64,000 nt of DNA. Origin: Albibacterium sp035514885. GTDB taxonomy: Bacteria; Bacteroidota; Bacteroidia; Sphingobacteriales; Sphingobacteriaceae. The stretch is taken from assembly GCF_035514885.1 (NCBI RefSeq), contig NZ_DATJCH010000024.1:310001-374000 (forward strand), read 5' to 3'. Below the pieces are notes generated by a model that was not told the origin of the DNA, did not search any database, and was given only the letters and a program-made list of their open reading frames with translations. The position numbers and the translations under genes are program-made. Of the stretch, positions 43,777 to 52,034 are shown piece by piece; the stretch's first letter is position 1, and each line of letters begins with the position of its first letter.

Positions 43777-44862
43777 TTAAAGATGAGGATCTAAATCCTC
43801 ATCTTTTTGAGTAAAAGAGATATTTTCACGCCTTAATCTTTCCAATCTTTTTTCTGCAAGCTTGTTAGTTTCATAGATTCTTACCGTTATTAAGAAGTAT
43901 GAAAGTAGTAATGGCCCATACACCAATCCCATTAGCCCGAAAAAGGGAATTCCTATAATTACTCCAATAATAGTAATAATGGGATGGATGTTTCCTACGC
44001 GCTTGGCTATAATTAGACGAAGAACATTGTCGATATTGCTAATAAATATCAATCCGAAAAGCAGCATACCTACTCCGTTAAAATTATCGCCCTCTATGAT
44101 TACCCATATACTTGCCGGAACAAATATCATGGGTGCTCCTACTACGGGTATAAAAGATAAAATAGCTGATATTACTCCCCAAAATATAGGATCACTAAAA
44201 TTGAAATACCAATAACCTAAGGTTACCAAAGATCCTTGGATTGCGGCAATTAATCCTTGACCTAATACATTAGAATAGGTTATGTTTCTAAGTTCGCGAC
44301 CAAATCGTAGTGCATTTTCTTGTCTGAAAGGTGCGAACCTGAATAGCCCGGCTTCAAATTGTTTATAATCTACCAGAACAAAGTATAAAAGGAAATACAT
44401 AACGGAGATGCTCAGAACTAAATTAGCAGCTCCGCTTAGTAAGGAAGTAAAAATGTTACCGGCTGAAGATAAAATATTTTTAAGAACATTTTCAATAAGG
44501 TCGGGCTGATGTAATTTGTCGCCGGCAAAATCATTTACTTTTTTTATGACTTGTTGTATCCATTCCGGATTCTCCTGTATTTCTGCAATCTTTGAAATTA
44601 CCATGGAACCTACCCCTAAAGTAGGAAGTATGATTACTAGAAATGAGAATAGTATAATGAATATTGCAGCAAGGTTCTTTTTCAGTTTCCATTTATCGAT
44701 TAGGTATAGAAACATCGGGCGGAAAATTGTGTACATAACGATAGTACCCAATATGGCTCCAAAGATGCCTCGTACGGAATAAAGAATAAAGCCGCCTAAT
44801 ATAATTAATAGAACGAAAGTGACGCGGTTTCGTTCTTTGTTATTATAAAGTGGAGTGGCCAT
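43777..44862 (-). CDS. AI-2E family transporter (PerM-like)
   Basis: A 361-residue inner-membrane protein with about eight hydrophobic helices, including the N-terminal pair (VTFVLLIILGGFILYSVRGIFGAILGTIVMY) and the family C-terminal block with FIPVVGAPMIFVPASIWV and IIGIPFFGLMGLVYGPLLLSYFL. Members export or exchange small molecules; autoinducer-2 export and Na+/H+ exchange have been shown for some. It is the last gene of an operon with the enoyl-CoA hydratase (22-base gap) and the B12-binding protein. The acidic tail contains the porin terminator. Confidence 0.9.
   Translation of the reverse strand: MATPLYNNKERNRVTFVLLIILGGFILYSVRGIFGAILGTIVMYTIFRPMFLYLIDKWKLKKNLAAIFIILFSFLVIILPTLGVGSMVISKIAEIQENPEWIQQVIKKVNDFAGDKLHQPDLIENVLKNILSSAGNIFTSLLSGAANLVLSISVMYFLLYFVLVDYKQFEAGLFRFAPFRQENALRFGRELRNITYSNVLGQGLIAAIQGSLVTLGYWYFNFSDPIFWGVISAILSFIPVVGAPMIFVPASIWVIIEGDNFNGVGMLLFGLIFISNIDNVLRLIIAKRVGNIHPIITIIGVIIGIPFFGLMGLVYGPLLLSYFLITVRIYETNKLAEKRLERLRRENISFTQKDEDLDPHL
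43779..43808 (+). terminator. Terminator of the porin gene, overlapping the AI-2E gene end
   Basis: A perfect 12-bp stem (43779-43790, 43795-43806), loop CTAA, and TTTTT at 43804-43808. Almost the whole hairpin lies inside the last codons of the convergent AI-2E transporter gene. Confidence 0.88.
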
Positions 44863-44884
44863 TCTTCTTTGATTTAAAAATTAA

Positions 44885-45658
44885 TCAGAAATTTGGCTTT
44901 CTTTTTTCTAAGAAAGCATGGACTCCTTCTTTGAATTCTTCAGTGCCGAATAGGTTGGCAAACTCATTCATCTCTACTTCGTAGCCCTCGGTAGTTTGAG
45001 AGGCATTCACAGCACGTATAGCAGCTGAGACCGCACGAGGAGAATTTTTAGAAATTTTACTCAGTAGGTTTTTAGATTTAATTAAAAGTTCAGATAATGG
45101 AACTACGTAATTAACAAGACCAATAGATAATGCTTTTTCTGCATCAATCCTATCTCCTGTTAAAATCATTTCCAATGCATAACCTCTGCCTACCAGCTGA
45201 GTAAGACGTTGTGTTCCTCCGTATCCGGGTATTAGACCCAATGAAACTTCAGGGAGTCCCAATTGAGCATTTTGTGCAGCCACACGTACATGACAGGCTA
45301 ATGCCAATTCTAATCCTCCACCAAGTGCAAAGCCATTAATTGCAGCAATAATTGGCTTGCCCGCCTGGTGTATTACATCAAATACCTTGCTTTGCCCTTC
45401 AAGAGATAATTCCTCTCCCGCTATTGAGTCAAAAGCAGGAAATTCAGCAATATCTGCTCCTGCAACAAAAGCTTTTTCACCCACACCGGTTAGTATAATT
45501 CCCCTGATGCTTTCTTCTTTTAAAGCATCGATGATTGCATGATGAAGTTCATCTAACGTGTCCCTATTGAGCGCATTTAATTTTTTTTCTCTGTTAATTG
45601 AGATAATGCAGGTTGAAGTATCCTGATTAACAATAATATTATGATAATCTGTATTCAT
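44885..45658 (-). CDS. Enoyl-CoA hydratase/isomerase family protein
   Basis: A 257-residue crotonase. Oxyanion-hole segments AFVAGADIAEF and ALGGGLELALACHVRVAA, then the catalytic pair region LPEVSLGLIPGYGGTQRLTQLVG with both Glu positions of classic hydratases. It adds water to 2-enoyl-CoA in fatty-acid or branched-chain breakdown. It lies 16 bases after a B12-binding subunit gene on the same strand, so the two are probably co-transcribed and may serve one acyl-CoA route. Confidence 0.93.
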   Translation of the reverse strand: MNTDYHNIIVNQDTSTCIISINREKKLNALNRDTLDELHHAIIDALKEESIRGIILTGVGEKAFVAGADIAEFPAFDSIAGEELSLEGQSKVFDVIHQAGKPIIAAINGFALGGGLELALACHVRVAAQNAQLGLPEVSLGLIPGYGGTQRLTQLVGRGYALEMILTGDRIDAEKALSIGLVNYVVPLSELLIKSKNLLSKISKNSPRAVSAAIRAVNASQTTEGYEVEMNEFANLFGTEEFKEGVHAFLEKRKPNF

Positions 45659-45674
45659 AGAAGGCCAATAGAGT

Positions 45675-46094
45675 TTAGTAATTCCTGTTTTCGAAAGTCC
45701 ACTGTTCGATATATGCTACAATATCGTTCATTGATGTACCTGGTGCAAAGAGTTTGCCAACACCTAATTTATGTAAAGCCTGCATATCGTCTTCGGGAAT
45801 AATTCCGCCTCCTGTAAGTAAGACATTCTCAATCCCTTTCTCTTTCATCAAATTAATTATCTTGGTGAAGACAGTCATGTGTGCACCCGATAATATAGAG
45901 ATTCCTATGGCATCAACATCTTCTTGAAGAGCTGCATTAACAACCATTTCCGGGCTTTGGCGCAACCCTGTATAGACAACTTCCATTCCTGCATCCCGTA
46001 AAGTTGTTGCGATTACTTTAGCCCCTCGGTCATGTCCGTCTAACCCGACTTTAGCAACTAAAACACGAATAGGACGCTTGAATGTTGTTACCAT
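45675..46094 (-). CDS. Stand-alone cobalamin-binding protein (methylmalonyl-CoA mutase small-domain type)
   Basis: A 139-residue B12-binding domain with the base-off/His-on motif KVGLDGHDRGAKVIA (DxHxxG), SILSGAHMTVF and TGGGIIPEDD, the set seen in the C-terminal domain of methylmalonyl-CoA mutase or in IcmB-like small subunits. It lacks the catalytic TIM barrel, which must be encoded elsewhere. First gene of the operon with enoyl-CoA hydratase and AI-2E transporter. No cobalamin riboswitch is recognised upstream. Confidence 0.93.
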   Translation of the reverse strand: MVTTFKRPIRVLVAKVGLDGHDRGAKVIATTLRDAGMEVVYTGLRQSPEMVVNAALQEDVDAIGISILSGAHMTVFTKIINLMKEKGIENVLLTGGGIIPEDDMQALHKLGVGKLFAPGTSMNDIVAYIEQWTFENRNY

Positions 46095-46236
46095 ATATTC
46101 TTTTGTTTAAAGTTAAAAACTTTTGGATAAATTAGGTTATTGAATCAATCCAAATTTCAATGTAAAAATTAATTTTCGTATATTTATACTTAATTACCTA
46201 ATAGTTAGTTTTTAGCATAAAATAAATTTAAACTAT

Positions 46237-46244
46237 TATATTTG
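46237..46244 (+). promoter_or_regulatory. -7 box before the YkuD_2-type L,D-transpeptidase gene
   Basis: TATATTTG ends 17 bases before the ATG at 46262, giving a leader of about 10 bases. A T-rich stretch at 46209-46213 is a weak -33 candidate. Confidence 0.5.
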
Positions 46245-46261
46245 CAACCATTAATTGGAAT

Positions 46262-47077
46262 ATGCTTATGGATATTAAGAAGATTGTTTTCTCCCCTAGA
46301 ATAGTACTGCTATTAATAGCTGTCATTACTTTAAGCTGGGTGCCTGTCAATCCGGTAAGTGAAGTTAAGTATGAAATGAATAAGGAACATTCTGTATTAA
46401 GTCCATTGGAATTATTAAAGAATGAAGCTTCCGCAATATATAAGAATATCAAGTTAGAGAATGTTGGTCTTTCTTTCAATGTGTTTGAGGAAGCATATAT
46501 TGGTTTCTTAAATTTGAAGAACTCTAATAAAATAAATCAAGATGCTTCCATATTAAGCATTGCTGATTTTGACCAATCCAGCAAAACCAAACGTTTATGG
46601 ATTGTTGATTTAGACAAGGACAGCTTACTATTAAATACTTGGGTGTCTCATGGTCGTGGTAGTGGAAATGATATGGCGACTAAATTTTCTAATCAAAGTA
46701 ATTCCTATCAAAGTAGTTTGGGCTTTTATGTAACTGGAGAAGTATATAATGGTAAACACGGACGATCATTACGATTGGATGGTATGGATAATGGTTTTAA
46801 TGATAACGCCCGTAATCGTGCAATCGTTCTTCATGGTGCCTCATATGTAAGTTCTCAGGCCATTAAAAGTTTGAATCGTTTAGGTTTAAGCCATGGCTGT
46901 CCTGCTGTCCCTGTTGAACTTACAAATGAGATTATTGATTTGATTAAAGAAAAAACGGTTCTTTATATTCATGCTGATTCGCCTGCGTATCATTCTGTAT
47001 ATCTTAATTACGAAGAAGCAGGTAAACGTTTATTAGCTTATACAAACTTAGATTCTACTTTTCAGGTAGGGATATAA
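46262..47077 (+). CDS. Murein L,D-transpeptidase catalytic domain protein (YkuD_2 type)
   Basis: A 271-residue exported protein with an N-terminal hydrophobic segment (about 9-27). The catalytic region has SHGRGSGNDMATKFSNQ, IVLHGASYVS and the active-site motif SHGCPAVP with the nucleophile Cys. This family forms a distinct branch of L,D-transpeptidases (wall cross-linking or attachment of proteins to peptidoglycan). It overlaps by 30 bases, tail to tail, with a second, unrelated-branch L,D-transpeptidase gene. Confidence 0.88.
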   Translation: MLMDIKKIVFSPRIVLLLIAVITLSWVPVNPVSEVKYEMNKEHSVLSPLELLKNEASAIYKNIKLENVGLSFNVFEEAYIGFLNLKNSNKINQDASILSIADFDQSSKTKRLWIVDLDKDSLLLNTWVSHGRGSGNDMATKFSNQSNSYQSSLGFYVTGEVYNGKHGRSLRLDGMDNGFNDNARNRAIVLHGASYVSSQAIKSLNRLGLSHGCPAVPVELTNEIIDLIKEKTVLYIHADSPAYHSVYLNYEEAGKRLLAYTNLDSTFQVGI

Positions 47078-48487
47078 AATTGCATCTTCTCCGTAGATAT
47101 CTGAATAGAATTGAAGTGTATTGTTTCGCATTTCAATAGTTCGATAGTCTAAAACAACTTGTAGTTGTGGAGATAAAGCAATATCATTCGCTTCTAACTG
47201 TTCGTCTGATTGAATCTCATCTTTGATTTTTTTAAATTTATCTCCATTTCCAAAGAGTGCCTGGGCTAATTTCAAGGGTTCAGCAACCCGAACGCAGCCA
47301 TGGCTTAAGGCTCTGTTTTCTTTTCCAAAAGCAGCTTGCGAAGGTGTATCATGTAAATATACACTACTGTTATTTTTGAACAGAAATTTGATTTTTCCTA
47401 GAGCATTCTCATCCCCTGGCCTTTGTCTAAAACGATAGGGTAAATTGTCTTGTGAAAAAGCCGACCAATCTATATTCTCAGAGTCTTCAACGACTTTACC
47501 ATCTTCTAATACGTCAATTCCACTATTAACCAGGTAAAAACGATCTGCCTGAACATGTTTTAAAATCTCTTTACCGGCGATACTTTTTGGAATATTCCAA
47601 ACCGGATTCACCTGTACACTGTGAATTTTACTTTCCAGAACTGGAGTTTCATGTCCAAGGGATCCAACCACTACTTTCATATTCATTACAGATTTTCCAT
47701 CCTTAAAGACATCTAGATGGAATGCTGGAATATTAACATAAACCATATCAGAAGCATCAAAGTTTTGTTTCCAACGCGACCGTTCCATATTAACCATAAT
47801 GGTTTCCTTTCCCTTATTATCTATGGTTTTGGATGATTGCAATTCTTTCTGTAAAGCTAAATAAAGAGCTGATGTAGGTTGAATACTATCCAGAAGGGAT
47901 GCTAAATCACTTGATGTAAGAATACCTTTCATAAAAACTGAGTCAGGGCGTTCTGTTTTTATATAATAGGATTTTAAAACCTTATTAGGGTTAATAATAC
48001 CGTATTGAAGTGCACTACTATAATTAAGTAATGCATCTGCAGTTGCTAATTCTAACTTAGCAAGTTTCTCATAGGCATCGTCCAATGTTGTAATTTCTTC
48101 TTTGGAACTTATGGTATTTAAAAGTTTCTGATAGTTTTCTGCATTGAAATAATCGGACCCTATTCCATGTTCGTTGCTATTAACTAATTTTTCAGCAAGC
48201 AGATTTAATTGACTATTGGGGATGAATCTTTTAAGTAATATAGCCTGATAGCCATTTTGCTTATAATAGTTTGTAATAAAAGTTTTGTTTTTCAGATTGC
48301 TTTCTTCTTGCTCAAGAGTTGATTGCAAAGAAGCAAATAACTTTTCTTCGTCAATGTCTTTATAAACCTTGTTTTTTGTTTCTTTAAATAAAACTCGACC
48401 TACGGTTGTTTCGCGGTTACAAGACGATAAAATAGATAAAAGAATAAGGGAGATAAGTGCTAATGATTGATAGATTCTAACTTTCAT
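47048..48487 (-). CDS. L,D-transpeptidase lipoprotein (YkuD/scaffold type)
   Basis: A 479-residue putative lipoprotein: signal sequence with lipobox LSSC (Cys23). A helical scaffold domain (about 40-230) precedes the YkuD catalytic domain (about 235-400), with SVQVNPVWNIPKSIA, HDTPSQAAFGKENRALSHGC (active Cys) and RVAEPLKLAQALFG. This is the long YcbB-like layout without a clear peptidoglycan-binding domain. It makes 3-3 cross-links in peptidoglycan from the periplasmic face. Convergent with the YkuD_2 gene. Confidence 0.92.
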   Translation of the reverse strand: MKVRIYQSLALISLILLSILSSCNRETTVGRVLFKETKNKVYKDIDEEKLFASLQSTLEQEESNLKNKTFITNYYKQNGYQAILLKRFIPNSQLNLLAEKLVNSNEHGIGSDYFNAENYQKLLNTISSKEEITTLDDAYEKLAKLELATADALLNYSSALQYGIINPNKVLKSYYIKTERPDSVFMKGILTSSDLASLLDSIQPTSALYLALQKELQSSKTIDNKGKETIMVNMERSRWKQNFDASDMVYVNIPAFHLDVFKDGKSVMNMKVVVGSLGHETPVLESKIHSVQVNPVWNIPKSIAGKEILKHVQADRFYLVNSGIDVLEDGKVVEDSENIDWSAFSQDNLPYRFRQRPGDENALGKIKFLFKNNSSVYLHDTPSQAAFGKENRALSHGCVRVAEPLKLAQALFGNGDKFKKIKDEIQSDEQLEANDIALSPQLQVVLDYRTIEMRNNTLQFYSDIYGEDAILYPYLKSRI

Positions 48488-48550
48488 ATAATAGTTATGT
48501 TTTAAACTATTGGTTAGAATGCAATAAGTTTGCCAATTCCAAATAAAAGA

Positions 48551-49030
48551 TTAATTGATCGTGTCAGGTGTTGCAGGTTCTACTCGTATTCCTACATCAC
48601 TGATGCCGTTAATTCCATCTATTCGCATATTTTGCTCCAATTGGAAGCTGTATTTTCCAGTATCGGGGAATTGATAATTTTTTAAAAAGCGAACCTGATG
48701 ACTAAAAATACTTCCTGCAGTTTTCCCTTTCCAAAGACCTTCAGGGTTTACTAATTTAACTTCTACACGGTAGGTTGTCTTAGTTTTGTTTGGGTTCTGT
48801 TGATGGACCAGAATAAATATATTGGAAAAAGGGTAGTCGATGGAATTCCTTAGGTTTAAATAAAGATGATAAGGAATATTTTTATTGGTTATATGAACAG
48901 GGAACAAAGGCTTCTGTTCATATAACCAAACTTTATTTTTAATAGCGATATTCTGATCTATAATCGCGTTGTCTGTACAAGCTGCCAGACCAAGAAAAAG
49001 TACTATCAAAAGGGATAGCTTAGCCTTCAT
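48551..49030 (-). CDS. gldH: Gliding motility lipoprotein GldH
   Basis: A 159-residue lipoprotein (lipobox LAAC, Cys18). The layout ...NIPYHLYLNLRNSIDYPFSNIFILVHQQNP...LVNPEGLWKGKTAGSIF...DTGKYSFQLEQNMR matches the GldH family. GldH is a Bacteroidota-specific periplasmic lipoprotein tied to gliding and the type IX secretion network, though many non-gliding members retain it. Its start overlaps the end of the ricT-like gene by 11 bases, so the two are coupled. Confidence 0.9.
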   Translation of the reverse strand: MKAKLSLLIVLFLGLAACTDNAIIDQNIAIKNKVWLYEQKPLFPVHITNKNIPYHLYLNLRNSIDYPFSNIFILVHQQNPNKTKTTYRVEVKLVNPEGLWKGKTAGSIFSHQVRFLKNYQFPDTGKYSFQLEQNMRIDGINGISDVGIRVEPATPDTIN

Positions 49031-50384
49031 TTGGATTGCCAGGTTTATTAGGATTTTTAGGACGTTTAGAATATCGTTTCTTTTTACGCGGCTGACCTTC
49101 GATCTTAGGTTGAATATCTTTTATTTCAGCCTTTGCTCCAGCAGCGATGTTTCCCGGAGAATTTCTCTCAATAGGTTTTTTTGAAGGAGCTTTATTTGGT
49201 AAAGGGTTATTTTCGCCGGTTGCTTTATCTAAACGACTGTTTTTATTTTTTGATCTGTTTCTAGTATTTCGCTTTTTATTTTTATTATCATCTAAGCGAG
49301 TTAAGCTATCCTGACCTACTACATTCTCATAGTCGTAGGTACGTTCTTTTTCTTTTACTCCTATTGCTGTAACCGTTAAATCTTTAATATCTTCCGGCTT
49401 TATTCCTTTAAGGTTTTGCTGCTGAATCTCCTTTACCCGGTCAATCGGTAGAGGAATCCAACTGTCATCCCCTTGAAAGCTAAACCACATTAATCGTTTA
49501 AAGATATCCGTCTTTTGCAAGTAAGCGTTACCCTTTATAGTTTCTAATTTATTGATATCTGTTGGGATATCTTTTAATGCATCCATATAAGTATCAAGCT
49601 CATAATTTAAACAACATTTAAGCTTACCACATTGGCCTGCAAGCTTTAATGTATTTAAAGAAAGATTTTGATATCTGGCTGCAGAAGTAGATACAGTTTT
49701 AAAGTCTGTTAGCCAAGTAGAGCAGCATAGCTCACGTCCACAAGATCCTATACCACCTAAGCGGCTGGCTTCTTGCCGCATACCGATTTGCCGCATTTCT
49801 ATTCTAATGCGAAAAGCTTCGGCCATGCTTTTAATAAGCTCCCTAAAGTCTACTCTGCCGTCGGCAGTATAATAAAACGTAGCTTTAGACTTATCTCCTT
49901 GATAATCCACATCGCTTATCTTCATAGATAAACCCAGCTGTAGGGCAAGGGTACGAGCTTTGTGCATAGTTTCCCATTCCAAAGCTTTTGCTGCTTCGTA
50001 TTTTTCAATATCCGACGGTGTAGGTTTACGATAGACCTTCTTTAAAACGGATTCTTCTTTTGTATTTTGTTTCTTTAACTGTAATCGCACTAGTTCGCCC
50101 ATAAGCGATACATGCCCGATATCATAGCCATTAGTAGATGATTCAACAACAATCATCTCACCCATTTCCATGTATAAGTTATTTTCATTGACAAAAAACT
50201 CTTTTCTGGATCCCTTAAAACGTACTTCAATGATGTTAAAAGGCTTATAATTTGATGGCATATCCATGTGAGACAGCCAGTCGTAAACATCTAATTTATT
50301 GCAACCATTTGTGGTGCATGTGCCATTACTTTGGCAACCCTTTGGTGAACAACCACCTCCGGATGAGCAACTATTACATCCCAT
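49020..50384 (-). CDS. ricT: RicT/PSP1-domain protein (YaaT-like) with Cys-rich N terminus
   Basis: A 454-residue protein. The N terminus is cysteine-rich (Cys at 3, 6, 12, 17, 23 and 28). The PSP1 core (about 45-300) has RFKGSRKEFFVN, YYTADGRVDFRELIKSMAEAFR, RIEMRQIGMRQEASRLGG and the GSCGRELCCSTWL / QCGKLKCCLNYE cysteine groups known to bind iron-sulfur clusters in B. subtilis RicT. The C-terminal 100 residues are low-complexity, Lys/Arg/Asn/Pro-rich and probably disordered, perhaps RNA-binding. RicT in Bacillus tunes RNase Y activity. It is flanked by holB (5 bases) and gldH, a gene order conserved in the phylum as far as I recall. Confidence 0.9.
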   Translation of the reverse strand: MGCNSCSSGGGCSPKGCQSNGTCTTNGCNKLDVYDWLSHMDMPSNYKPFNIIEVRFKGSRKEFFVNENNLYMEMGEMIVVESSTNGYDIGHVSLMGELVRLQLKKQNTKEESVLKKVYRKPTPSDIEKYEAAKALEWETMHKARTLALQLGLSMKISDVDYQGDKSKATFYYTADGRVDFRELIKSMAEAFRIRIEMRQIGMRQEASRLGGIGSCGRELCCSTWLTDFKTVSTSAARYQNLSLNTLKLAGQCGKLKCCLNYELDTYMDALKDIPTDINKLETIKGNAYLQKTDIFKRLMWFSFQGDDSWIPLPIDRVKEIQQQNLKGIKPEDIKDLTVTAIGVKEKERTYDYENVVGQDSLTRLDDNKNKKRNTRNRSKNKNSRLDKATGENNPLPNKAPSKKPIERNSPGNIAAGAKAEIKDIQPKIEGQPRKKKRYSKRPKNPNKPGNPNEG

Positions 50385-50389
50385 AATTA

Positions 50390-51532
50390 TTATATATATT
50401 GAGTCCCTTTCGGGAGCGTTTGGTACTTTAAAAACAATACGATCTGCAAAGATACATCTAAAAATAAGATTTTTGGATTTGCATTTCGTTCAATATGATA
50501 GCTTGCCTTCTCAAACTCAGCTACTACTGCCTCTATTTGTGCATAGTCAAAGCGTTGGCTAAATCTATCTGCAAAGTCTTGTTCTATTTCAGGCAGAAAC
50601 ACTAATTCAACCAAGTTTTCCTTTAGGAGGAGCACTTCCCGCATCATATTAATGGCATATAAAAGGAAGCTTTTCTGACCCTCTCTCCCTAATTTAGCCA
50701 AACTGTTTTCTACAAATTCTATTATGAGTGAACCTCTATCTGTTACACAAAAGTTCATCCAATTTTTTAACAAATCTAAGTGATCATTCTCTTCTTCACC
50801 AATTAGATTTTGTGCTTTTTGAATATTCCCATCACTAATGTATGCAATTTGTTTGGCCTTGTTTTCGTTCAATCCTTTATTTACCAATAAATATTGTATC
50901 ACTTCCTCCTCCTTTAGCCGATTAACTTTTATTAATTGAGTACGAGAGAGAATAGTTGTTAGAATTTGATCTTGGTTTTCGGCTACTAATAAAAACAGTG
51001 TGTTGGCAGGTGGTTCTTCAATTAGCTTAAGTAATGCATTTCCTTGTTTATCCAGATATTCAGGCAGCCACATAATCAGAACTTTGTAAGCACCTTCATA
51101 GCTTTTGAGGCTTAACTTTTTAATGATTTGGTGACACTCCGCAATGTTGATATTAGCTTGTTTATTATCTTCTCCTAAATGATTGCGCCAGTTATCTAAA
51201 TTTAAATAAGGATTTTTAAGAAAAATAGATCGCCATTGCTCCATATAATTTGATGCTGTTTCATCTTTCTTTTTCGCAAAGAACGGATAGGAGAAATGCA
51301 GGTCAGGATGGATAAGTTTAGTATATTTTCGACATGAGGAGCAGAGTCCGCAACTATCTTCTGCTTGTTTATTTTCACAATTCAAATATTGCGCATAAGC
51401 TACAGCGAGAGCTAAGCTTCCACTTCCGGTTGGACCCAGAAATAGTTGTGCATGGCTTACTCTGTTATCCTGAACAGACTGTATGAGCCTCTTCTTCAGC
51501 AGATCTTGTCCGAAAATATCTTTAAATTGCAT
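50390..51532 (-). CDS. holB: DNA polymerase III delta-prime subunit
   Basis: A 380-residue AAA+ clamp-loader subunit. FKDIFGQDLLKKRL and AQLFLGPTGSGSLALA form the P-loop region, but the P-loop Lys is missing (GSGSLA), as expected of a stator that does not hydrolyse ATP. The zinc module C-x8-C-x2-C-x2-C (SCGLCSSC) follows, then the DnaX-like EEPPANTLFLLVAEN with sensor LSRTQ. Heads the holB-ricT-gldH unit; a minus-strand box TACCTTTG is at 51588-51581. Confidence 0.9.
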   Translation of the reverse strand: MQFKDIFGQDLLKKRLIQSVQDNRVSHAQLFLGPTGSGSLALAVAYAQYLNCENKQAEDSCGLCSSCRKYTKLIHPDLHFSYPFFAKKKDETASNYMEQWRSIFLKNPYLNLDNWRNHLGEDNKQANINIAECHQIIKKLSLKSYEGAYKVLIMWLPEYLDKQGNALLKLIEEPPANTLFLLVAENQDQILTTILSRTQLIKVNRLKEEEVIQYLLVNKGLNENKAKQIAYISDGNIQKAQNLIGEEENDHLDLLKNWMNFCVTDRGSLIIEFVENSLAKLGREGQKSFLLYAINMMREVLLLKENLVELVFLPEIEQDFADRFSQRFDYAQIEAVVAEFEKASYHIERNANPKILFLDVSLQIVLFLKYQTLPKGTQYI

Positions 51533-51564
51533 ACAAGGTGAAAATGTCTTTGGTTTCTATGGCG

Positions 51565-51588
51565 TATCTTTGCATCTTAACAAAGGTA
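51565..51588. promoter_or_regulatory. Facing promoter boxes between holB and ruvX
   Basis: TATCTTTGC (51565-51573, plus strand, for ruvX) and TACCTTTG (51588-51581, minus strand, for holB) point at each other across 8 bases, so the two start regions overlap. Neither has a good TTG at the usual distance. Confidence 0.5.
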
Positions 51589-51594
51589 ATAAAA

Positions 51595-52011
51595 ATGAGG
51601 ATAATGGCTTTTGATTATGGAACTAAGCGAATTGGCATTGCAGTAACTGATCCGCTTCAGATAATAGCCACGGCTTTAACTACTATTTCTCCGAATGAAT
51701 CTTTAACTTTTATAAAGAAATATATCCAGACTGAAGCTGTTGAAAAGTTTATTGTCGGTTCTCCTTTGCAAATGGATGGCAGTCCATCTGAGTCAGCTCC
51801 TCATGTAAAAGGATTTGTACGAAGTTTGAAAAAGCACTTCCCTGATATTCCTGTTGTTACAATTGACGAACGATTTACATCGAAGATGGCATCGGCAGTT
51901 ATTGCTCAAAGCGGATTAAAAAAGGCTAAAAGACAACAAAAATCTTTAGTTGATCAAATTTCTGCCGTTATAATCTTGCAAAGCTATATGGAAAGTTCGT
52001 ACCTTGAATAG
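51595..52011 (+). CDS. ruvX: Holliday junction resolvase-like protein RuvX (YqgF)
   Basis: A 138-residue RNase H-fold protein. The ATG at 51595 (MRIMAFDYGTKRIGIAVTD) is the family start; the frame from 51538 runs upstream through the promoter box. Motifs: DYGTKRIG (catalytic Asp), VGSPLQMDGSPSE, TIDERFTSKMA and the terminal DQISAVIILQ with Asp. In E. coli YqgF helps 16S rRNA 5' maturation as well as being resolvase-like. Followed after 23 bases by a methyltransferase. Confidence 0.95.
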   Translation: MRIMAFDYGTKRIGIAVTDPLQIIATALTTISPNESLTFIKKYIQTEAVEKFIVGSPLQMDGSPSESAPHVKGFVRSLKKHFPDIPVVTIDERFTSKMASAVIAQSGLKKAKRQQKSLVDQISAVIILQSYMESSYLE

Positions 52012-52022
52012 GTTTTAATTAT

Positions 52023-52030
52023 TACTTTTG
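52023..52030 (+). promoter_or_regulatory. -7 box directly before the O-methyltransferase
   Basis: TACTTTTG ends 4 bases before the ATG at 52035. A TTG lies at 52004-52006, a short 16-base spacer. If used, the transcript begins at or within two bases of the start codon. Confidence 0.4.
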
Positions 52031-52034
52031 TCAT

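Noticed and set aside
46095..46261. Cobalamin riboswitch before the B12-binding gene
   Set aside because: No conserved B12-box sequence or matching structure was recognised; only a short ATTGA-A-TCAAT palindrome.
50390..51532. HolB as a damaged AAA+ ATPase
   Set aside because: Loss of the P-loop Lys is normal for delta-prime subunits, which do not hydrolyse ATP.
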